Shown here piece after piece: positions 56,703 to 64,000 of a stretch of DNA of 64,000 bases. Location: NCBI GenBank assembly GCA_002794775.1, contig NBAY01000006.1:124001-188000 (forward strand). The letters run 5' to 3'. The DNA is from Porodaedalea pini. Its lineage: Eukaryota; Basidiomycota; Agaricomycetes; Hymenochaetales; Hymenochaetaceae. A program made the position numbers and the translations under genes. The notes below the pieces were generated by a model. That model was not told the origin of the DNA. It saw only the letters and a list, made by a program, of their open reading frames with translations, and made no database searches. The stretch's first letter is position 1. Each line of letters opens with the position of its first letter.

Positions 56703-57386
56703 GGCGGTGGGAGAGAGAGCGATAGCGCAGGGCTCGCGGGCGGTGGTTTTTATACACACATTACTTTGATGAAACCCCGGAGCAAGCTACTCTGTACAGT
56801 AGTGCGGGGTTTGGGTTGGAGAATTGAATTGCTGGGCTTTCTTACCCAAGCGGCAATAATTGTAAACATTTAGAGTGGATTTAGCATGAATTTCTCACGC
56901 TTCCCCGGATTTCTCTAAATAAGACCGATCCGGACATCCTAGAGCCGAGCCCGCTGGGTACGCTAGGACGGATCTTGTACAGGCCCAAAGTCCAGACTCC
57001 AGTTTGCTTTTGACAGTGTCACAGTTACCATCATCGGCCGACGCGTGTTTTCTGTCGACATTCGAGACTCGAGACTCGTACACGTTCGCTATCTCGACGT
57101 CTTCGAGCGGTCCGCGTTCTCGACGGGCAGCAGCTCGAGAACCCATAGAACTTAGAGCAATCTCGGATCGTGCCGTGCTCCCAGTGTAAGCGATGGTGTC
57201 GATAATCCAAAAATTTCCTCAGGTTCGCGCTCGCCCTACGCTCTCAAACAACCCTCAAATTTGTCGACCACTCCACCGGACACGTCACGCCCACAGCTGT
57301 GGAGAAAAGAAGTGAAAAGTGGACGAAGGGCAGGTCTAAGAAGAAGCACGTGCCGGTCACGTTACTGACGCGTCGCGACGCGCTAA
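56703..57386. other. Intergenic between dehydrogenase promoter and transposon
   Basis: Promoter side of the minus-strand dehydrogenase (left) followed by sequence of unknown role. Repeated CGACGCGTC-like words occur at about 57,039 and 57,369. No gene recognised. Confidence 0.4.
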
Positions 57387-57692
57387 GGCCCTGTTCGGCA
57401 ACTTTTTTTAGCGGCGTGATAACGCCTTTTTAGCCCGGTCTCCTCGTTAGACTAGTACTGTTGTTAGACCGCCGTGACACCAGTGGGGTAACATAGACTT
57501 GGTCTGGACAATCAGCATCAAATTGCCATAGTAAGGTAATAACATAAGCTGTATCAATCTCGGGTTTATTACAAACTGATGTAACTTGACTTATGGAGGT
57601 AGGATTTTCCAATCAGAATTGCAGAAACTCAAAAGTTAAATATCACGGCCTTGTCACAGGACCCCCAGCAATCTGTACAAATGGGTAAGCCC

Positions 57693-57834
57693 AATCCGGA
57701 TAATTTTTGCAAATTTTGACCCCTGATGGCTGGGTCAATCCAGATAATTTTGGCCGAAATCGGCTGAACGGGCACGGGCATAATCCGGATAAGATCTGAG
57801 GTCTGATCCACTAGGCCTGGGTCAATCTGGATAA
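57693..57834 (+). repeat. Four iterons AATCYRGATAA spaced 42-45 bp
   Basis: Copies start at 57,693 (AATCCGGATAA), 57,737 (AATCCAGATAA), 57,782 (AATCCGGATAA) and 57,824 (AATCTGGATAA), so the intervals are 44, 45 and 42 bp. Two copies are preceded by CTGGGTC or CTGGGTC-like sequence (57,729 and 57,817). The perfect copies contain the palindrome ATCCGGAT. Confidence 0.8.
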
Positions 57835-57871
57835 CCACGTGATACTTCTTTAGTTAAGACGGCACGCATAT

Positions 57872-58003
57872 CAACTTTCTACATATAGAAATTTATTACT
57901 TTAGTGAATCTAAGACTTAGTTTGCCGAGTGTAACAGCACACTTATTAACTTCTCTCAATATAGAAATTTATTACATTAGTAATATTAATTCTAAGATTT
58001 TTT
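57872..58003 (+). repeat. Imperfect AT-rich duplication, 76-bp offset
   Basis: The segment at 57,872-57,920 ('aacttt.t..atatagaaa' then 'tttattac.ttagt') recurs at 57,948-58,000 with a few changes. Both copies contain the 14-base core ATATAGAAATTTAT followed by TAC.TTAGT and TCTAAGA.TT. It ends directly before the coding region of the element. Confidence 0.75.
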
Positions 58004-58067
58004 TTTGTAATAGATACATGACAACAAGGAGAAATCAACATTGCACGAGACGGCACAACCACCAGCA

Positions 58068-60601
58068 ATGAACTCCAACCAGTGGTGCGATGAAGACTGG
58101 ATTGGCCGCGGCCTCACGTACTCGACTTTCGAGACACACCCTGCAGTCAAAAACCAAAGGGACTTGTTGTTTCAGATACCCGCACAGTTCGAGAAGAAGC
58201 GACCTCTCCCAAACCTTTCGGTACAAGCCCTGATGTGTTGCCTAACGTCCGTATCGCAAGGAAATGCGGCGCCTGTATGTGGACAAGAACTTATCAGTGC
58301 GGAGGAACCAAACACAGGTCTTGAAGGCCTATACGAGGTTTGCGTTCTTCCTGCGACAGTGACTCTGAACGAAATGCAGAAGCATGTTGGTCAGATGTGG
58401 TTTGAAGGGAGAGCGAACTCAATTATAGATTGGACTAACCGGAAAGTATGATATCCCCTGCCGGCCTTGACTGTGTATCGCAAATTTGCACGAGCGAACG
58501 CTCTGTGGGTCGAATGGATGGGTGCGGTCGATTGGATGGCACACGGAAAGCAGTCACTCGAGCTATGCGCCACGGCAGCCCTCGCTCATAAGTTGATGTT
58601 CACTCTAGAATGGGACTCCGATGTTCGTGCGATTGAGACGAGCACACCAGTGAAGGACATTTTTTATCTGTTGGGTGATGGCTGGCTCTTTGGTTACCAC
58701 GTCGACATGATTTTACAGACACTTACCAACCGTTTGCACCACGAAAATGAACAGTGCGATATCATAGTCGCTTCGTCATTCTTTCAGCAGTACGTTGAAG
58801 GCGCTTTCAGGTCATGGAACGATGGAAAAGCGAACCGTACCTCTATTGCAGAGATACAAGGAAGAATTTGTCAGCGGATGAAAGAAAAAACTATACTTCA
58901 TTGGAAACATCAATGCAAACCACTGGGTTTCTTGGCGGACTGATTATAGTGCTGGAACACTTGGACATGGTAAGCACAGTTCATATCGATAAAGCAAAGT
59001 TCTTACATTTCAAAATATAAGGCGACTCTTACAATCTTCCTGGCCACACGTTTGAGCCATTGAAGAACTGTTTACAGTGGTGGTTAAGCACACTGAACGG
59101 AAAGAAAGGAGAGTTTACTTACCAGGGCAATATACTTGCGCACGGTAATCAAATTGGCGACTCAAATTCATGCGGTATTATTGCATGCAATTCAATAGCC
59201 CATGAGTTGTTTGCAGATGACCTATGGACCGTTAAGGACCGGAAAAGATTCCGTATTGAGGCATTTAATGCCATAGTAAAGCGTCACAACATACGGGTAT
59301 GCGACTTATTCAGCATCTCAGAAACGAAACTTACGATTGTCATCCAGCATTACAAGCAAGACCATCCGCAAGCGCCTCGAGACTGTCCGCAAGCAACTCG
59401 AGACCATCCACAAGCACCTCGAGACCATCTGCAAGCGCCTCGAGACTGTCCGCAAGCACCTCAAGACATTCTGCAAGCACCTCAAGACATTCCGCAAGCA
59501 CCTCGAGACCGGCCACAAACACCTCGAGACCATCCGCAAGCACCTCGAGACTGTCCGCAAACACCTCGAGACCATCCGCAAACACCTCGAGACCATCCGC
59601 AAGCGCCTCGAGACCATCCGCAAGTGCTCCAATACAAAGGCCATCAACACGCACCTCAAAGTGAACCACAGATACCACAAGCAGTTGCGCCGGTGGACCA
59701 AGGAGGAGAAGACATGCTGTCTCGCATGCTACTACAAGACGAAGCAGCAGATGGAGTTAAACAGGATGAGAACTCACCTATGTCGAACCATTCTGTTTCG
59801 TCCCACACCTCGAGTTCCCCCTCTGTGGCCGGCAGGACATCTTCATGTTCCATGCTCAAAGAGGAGGCTCAACGAACACAAAATATGAAGAATATGGGCC
59901 ACAACACGTTGTCCATGTTCAAGAGAGAGAGAGCGGAGGGAGAGGTTGCGCAGCAACCTGTGAAGCGGATGAAAAACCTGAATGGGATCCCTTTAGACGT
60001 TGTCTGTAGGCCAAAGGAGGGTATTGCTTACCATGAGTGTGGGGACAAAGGTGATAAGGGTGGGGATGAAAGCGCCGAATGCAGTAGCGGCGTACCGGGT
60101 GACCAGAGCTCTGAGAGTGGCGAGGGAGCAAAGAAGGACAGAAGTACTGGTCACGACATGATCGTGGGACACAGCCGTTCCGCGCGTGCATACAAGAGAC
60201 TGTGCGCAGCTCATCTCTCTGGCACTTTCACTCCCAATGCTGCCCGTCTCAATAAATTCAAGCTCACTATACATGAATTTGACCGCCATGCCGAGTTCAA
60301 GCCCGAGGAGTGGGAAGTCTGGCACTCAAAGTGCCGTAGGTGGTTCAAAATGAAATCGGCGTACAGTACAACATACTTTGCAGACCACATCCAACACTGT
60401 AAGACTGGCACTACGCTCTACAACTTCTTTCAAACGCACTCCGGACCTCCTGGGACCTCAAAAGCGCAAATGCATTGCTGTGAAATGCGACCTTGCTCGG
60501 GACTCACGGCATCTCACGATTCACGCATCAAAGCATACCTTATGAGGCCCACAGCTCTTGGGGGTGGCGGTACGTCAATAAATGTCATTTCTCAAAAGTG
60601 A
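58068..60601 (+). pseudogene. Transposon ORF, 5' half: Ulp1-like cysteine peptidase, 21-bp repeat linker and zinc finger (decayed)
   Basis: The first open segment (58,068-58,451) starts MNSNQWCDEDWIGRGLTYST. The same frame reopens after a TGA with RKFARANALWVEWMGAVDWM. The peptidase region reads LGDGWLFGYHVDMIL, ANHWVSWRTDY (catalytic His, about 58,915-58,945), a G-D-S block after a short intron, and NQIGDSNSCGIIACNSIAHE (catalytic Cys, about 59,150-59,205), the order of Ulp1/C48 peptidases. A frame change within the A-run at about 58,886-58,891 separates the first part from the His block. A 21-bp repeat linker follows, then Ser-rich and basic segments. Finally HSKCRRWFKMKSAYSTTYFA with the D-H-I-Q-H-C end is a Cys/His finger (about 60,325-60,400). 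The frame ends in TGA at 60,599. Ulp1-type peptidases are carried by several large eukaryotic DNA transposons. Confidence 0.65.
59360..59632 (+). repeat. 21-bp minisatellite, 13 units
   Basis: Thirteen head-to-tail units of exactly 21 bp (consensus GACCATCCGCAAGCACCTCGA) run from 59,360 to 59,632 without length change. The element frame gives a seven-residue repeat Q-A-P-R-D-H-P; the other two plus frames are also open, giving K-H-L-E-T-I-R and S-A-S-T-S-R-P type repeats. The 21-bp length preserves all frames. Confidence 0.92.
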
Positions 60602-63600
60602 TTCGGAAAGGCATACAAGGACCTCAAGAGTCGCGAAAAACTGCAAGTGAACAAGATGAACGAAAGTGGCTGGGAATGGACGATCAGACATCAACATAAA
60701 GCTGTATTTTCCACTTCGTGTCTCAAGAACGTTGAGGTTGTTGTATCTAACCATACCCAGAATATTACAGACCACACTTGTGCATCGTGCATAAGTGTTC
60801 TCCACAGCAGGCGATTTCGCAAGGCCATTAGTGTGCCGGAGCCACTCGAATCAAATGTGAAGTTCGCAAATAAGGTATCGACATACTCAGCTAGGATCTA
60901 TTTTATACTCACTAACCCGATTCACTTGTTTTCACAAGGCTTATCACCAAGAGGAGTTAGGCATTAAGTTTGCCAAGTGTCGGAGCATTTATGAGCTGTT
61001 GAATCCTACGGTAAGTACTACGATGTGTATATGTTGCATATAGTGATATGATGCTGAAAATACATCAGGATGACAACGCTCGTCTCGCAATCCGCTATGC
61101 TATCAGAGTCGCCAACGGAAAATTCAAGAAACATGACGTCTTTACTGGGCTGGTACATGCTGTCCTCCAGCGTATGGAACGCAAGGAAGCAGGAAAAAAA
61201 ATGACGAACTTCAAATACCCGGCCGCATTTGATGAATTCATATCTACAGTTTTTCTTGTCTGTCCCCGTGCTCACAGACTACTATCAGCCCATTTTCCTG
61301 TACGTTCTGATAGGAGCCTCCGGTAAGTGTTTAATTTGTTTTACTATGATTATCGATGACATTTATATATTTCTCAGAAAATTACGCGCTAAGGAACCAC
61401 AGTTCAATGCTGGAATATCTGCGCGCTCCTTTGAGCTGGCTGATAAATTTGTATCAACTCTTAATGTTCCCCATTGACACGTTGCTGTAAGTGCTGATGA
61501 TACGAAGCTGCTGAGCACGTTCCGTCCCTTCTTGGATAGGGAGACTCAGCAATGGTTCATTGTGGGCGGTGCTGGCGAGCCACTTATAGTTGGAGATCCT
61601 GAGAACTTGAGAGCGGATCTGGAGAATGCACAACTCAAGAAGGCTACTAAAGTAAGTGATTATGCACATTTATATTTGAATCGCTACAGATTTTTATTTT
61701 CTAGGTCCGCATATGGGTTCTTATGGTCCCTCTACCCAAGATACCGCCTGTCGTACTCGCAGCTCTCACTCTGACTGACAATGTGTCTGCAGACACTCTC
61801 AGTGAGTATACGATGAAAATACTCACCGGGCTCCATGAGAAGAATATCTGGACAGTTTCGTATGCATGCGATGGGACCGAAAAGGAACGCGCAAACCAAC
61901 GAATCGTCCAAGTTCAAGCACATGCCACGGACTCTCGCAACATTCGTGCTCCCTCGCCTGTAGTACAAGATCTGGCCATCAACATTGCCCTATTCTCGGG
62001 ACGGCCCATAGCTATGCTACAAGACTCGTGTCACGGCAGAAAAACGTATAGGAACAACATAGAGACCAGTATGAAGACCATGGTGCTTGGAAACCACTGC
62101 ACCATGTACAAACACCTCTGAGACATGGCGTGTGCCGCGAATTCACCTCTCTACATGCGAGATGTCGAGAAAATGGATAAACAAGATGACCGGGCTGCGG
62201 AGCGCGTTTTTTCATCATCGTCTCTTGCATGGCTGGTTGAGAACAGACCTGATAACCTCAGCACTATAACGTATCTCTTTATTTTTGGAGAACTCATTGA
62301 CGCTTATCAGAACAGATCTATCTCACATGCTGAACGCGTCCGCATGGTACTGCGGGCCCATTACTTTGTGGAGATCTGGAGGCGATTTTTGCAAGAGGCG
62401 AGATACCCCGCAAACCGAACATGTCTCTCTCGAGAAGCGCTCGATATAACCTCCTTCCTTGTGAATGGGTTTCTTGCGTTAATTTTTATCTACAGGGATT
62501 ATTTCAATGGGACGTCTATACCCCTGCTCCCATGGCTCCACTCGAGTGAGGCATGCAAACATATATTTGGTGAATGTAGGAAGGAGGTCAAGGATTTCGA
62601 TTTCGCCACTTTTCTACATCTAATGCCAAAAGTCCATTGGCTCGTTCGGTACTCAATGCGACTCGGAACGGAAGACGCCAAGGCACGAGCAGGAGGCTAC
62701 GCGCATACATGGCAGGACTTGGAAGGACTGTCTCTCTCCAATCTGACATCTTTTCCTAGTGATGGCGAGATTGCACAGATCGCAAAATGCAGTTTTTCTG
62801 ATGCAGAGGACTTATGGCAACAACTCGGAATATACATGTCTGATCTTCGTGGCCCTCAAGGCAGTCGCGCAGTGCTGGCCAACAAAAGCACTGATGGCGA
62901 ATCCTCAGACGACGCTAGCAACCTCAGCGAGACGGAGGTGGACAATGGAGGGAAGGGGGAAGACCTTTCTGTGCCATCCCTATCATCCTGGTATCCCGAC
63001 CTCAAGAGTACACCCGACACCTCAGGAGTACACTCGGCTACTGGAGACGGATTGCTCGCTCCCGGTATCGCTGAATCAGAGCGCGCGGTGTTGGAAAGGC
63101 TTTTTATGCAAGAACAAGATGTTTACACAAGCGGTCCAACACGGCACACCCCAGTCGAAGATGCGATGCTGAACATTTCATGCGCAAAGTTGTTTTTGGA
63201 TTTTGATACATCTCTCCGAATGTAAGTTTTTGTTTACTTTTTCAATCTACGGTTGTAATACTGATTCATGTTACAAATAAACTAGTGAGGAACTGAATAC
63301 TCCAACAAAGGAGGAGTTTGAGGAGTTTCTTTTGGAATACCGCCGCATTATTGGTAACACGCTTGCGGACAGTCTTCCACCCGTTATTGAGCTCACGCCA
63401 AATTTGCAATTGCGTTCTGACGAAATTGAGTCTCAACTATCTTTTAGTGACCTTATTTCTCTTCGCCGAGCTCATGAAACGAAGTTCGCACGCAAGGCTG
63501 TCCGAACAGCTACCTCAAGTACTACGGCGCAGTTGGAAGTCCAGGATTCACGAGCGCGACACCACCTAATCAAGCAAATCAACGAAACACTCAAATTACA

Positions 63601-64000
63601 GCAAGAAATTGGTACCGGTACTGGCTTAGAGCGTCGAACAAGGTGGACGGTAAAAGAGCTAGCAGGGAATGCAGGGAATGCTGCTGCTGCTGCTGCAAAC
63701 AGGGCAGCAAATGTATGTATTTGTTATCTTGTTATCTCGTCCTTTCTACTTACATTCATAATATAGATGCTTTCGAAACGGTGCGCTATATACTCAAGAT
63801 CACGGATTCCTCCCACTGCAATCCAGCGCTTGTCTAGCGCTGGAATTGATGAGATGACACCTTTGCAAGATGGGGTATACGGTATCGTTTACATTTTGCA
63901 GTGCTTGCTGCTTGCACGCAGTGAGTGTTCTGTTATTCTTTCATAAATATTTCTTATTGAAATGTATATTATAGTACAATCCGTCTACGTAAAGGGAGCT
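60602..64000 (+). pseudogene. Transposon ORF, 3' half: transposase-like core with nonsense codons, truncated by the window end
   Basis: Continues the frame of the 5' half after the TGA at 60,599: FGKAYKDLKSREKLQ, then a Cys-rich block (CASC near 60,780). Introns (about 60,873-60,939, 61,012-61,070, 61,323-61,378, 61,652-61,705, 63,223-63,286) join DDNARLAIRYAIRVANG, GLVHAVLQRMERKEAG, ARSFELADKFVSTL, VSADDTKLLSTF and VRIWVLMVPLPKIPPV. Candidate RNase-H-type acidic motifs follow: SYACDGTEKERAN (about 61,858), MLQDSCHGRKT (about 62,012) and HSSEACKHIFGECRKEVKDF (about 62,537). TGA codons at 61,475 and 62,119 interrupt it. The end (63,290-63,720) is helical with an Ala-rich tract, then runs off the window. 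I recognise this as a recurrent multi-copy Agaricomycete ORF type; its superfamily is not certain. Confidence 0.65.

Larger units (their letters stand above)
57387..58067 (+). mobile_element. Probable 5' end region of a DNA transposon
   Basis: This leader of the decayed transposase gene contains structured repeats unlike neighbouring DNA: GGCCCTGTTCGGCAAC at 57,387-57,402, four AATC(C/T)(G/A)GATAA iterons, and a 76-bp-offset duplication just before the coding region. The exact element boundary and any target-site duplication cannot be fixed because the right end is outside the window. Confidence 0.45.

Noticed and set aside
59318..59701. Long minus-strand ORFs over the 21-bp repeat array
   Set aside because: The array is open in several frames because the unit is 21 bp and stop-free. 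These ORFs are repeat artefacts without flanking homology.

Overview
This window is nuclear DNA from a filamentous basidiomycete, most likely an Agaricomycete. The evidence is the density of short (about 45-70 bp) GT-AG introns, closely spaced genes on both strands, a White Collar-2-type GATA/PAS regulator, a fungal DASH-complex subunit, a JHD1-type demethylase and a large Ulp1-containing transposable element of a kind I associate with mushroom genomes. There are no bacterial operons, CRISPR arrays or rRNA genes. Genus-level placement is not possible from sequence alone.

Layout. 1-720 is one copy of a dispersed repeat whose second copy lies at about 29,120-29,690. 1.2-3.4 kb (-): a vacuolar Ca2+/H+ exchanger broken into many small exons. 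3.74 kb (+): an intron-bearing tRNA-Pro(AGG). 4.2-5.0 kb (-): a histidine phosphatase, divergent from MAK21/NOC1 (5.2-9.0 kb, +). 9.6-13.1 kb (-): DOA1/PLAA. 14.1-17.7 kb (-): meiotic HOP1 with HORMA and PHD-like domains, divergent from a small ankyrin protein (17.9-18.5 kb, +). 18.6-20.2 kb (-): an SRP40-like nucleolar phosphoprotein, divergent from lumazine synthase RIB4 (20.4-21.2 kb, +). 21.2-23.9 kb: no gene seen. 23.9-25.8 kb (+): a secreted type-B carboxylesterase. 26.2-28.4 kb (+): a PHD-JmjC demethylase. 28.4-30.4 kb: repeats. 30.4-32.0 kb (-): WC-2. 32.0-34.9 kb: no gene seen. 34.9-36.1 kb (-): a BTB-like acidic protein. 37.1-38.8 kb (-): PAC1/LIS1. 39.7-42.5 kb (+): a YTH m6A reader. 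43.4-44.7 kb (+): an unrecognised protein. 46.1-48.3 kb (-): a TilS-like tRNA-Ile lysidine synthase, divergent from ARC40/ARPC1 (48.5-49.9 kb, +). 50.0-50.4 kb (-): DAD3. 50.4-53.5 kb: mostly non-coding, with weak ORFs. 53.5-54.8 kb (+): an alpha/beta hydrolase of the epoxide hydrolase/dehalogenase type. 55.2-56.7 kb (-): a short-chain dehydrogenase with a mitochondrial-like leader. 57.4 kb to the window end: a large decayed DNA transposon with Ulp1-like peptidase, zinc-finger and transposase-like regions, continuing past 64,000.

Most genes are conserved housekeeping genes (ribosome biogenesis, ubiquitin-dependent turnover, riboflavin, actin, dynein, kinetochore, tRNA modification) with no obvious joint pathway. 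Several are arranged head-to-head with only 170-230 bp between start codons, suggesting shared promoters. The most unusual parts are the transposon at the right edge (44-bp-spaced iterons, a 21-bp minisatellite open in three frames, four nonsense codons that are all TGA), the unusual splice architecture of the exchanger, two apparent frame breaks in otherwise intact conserved genes, and the dispersed repeat pair.
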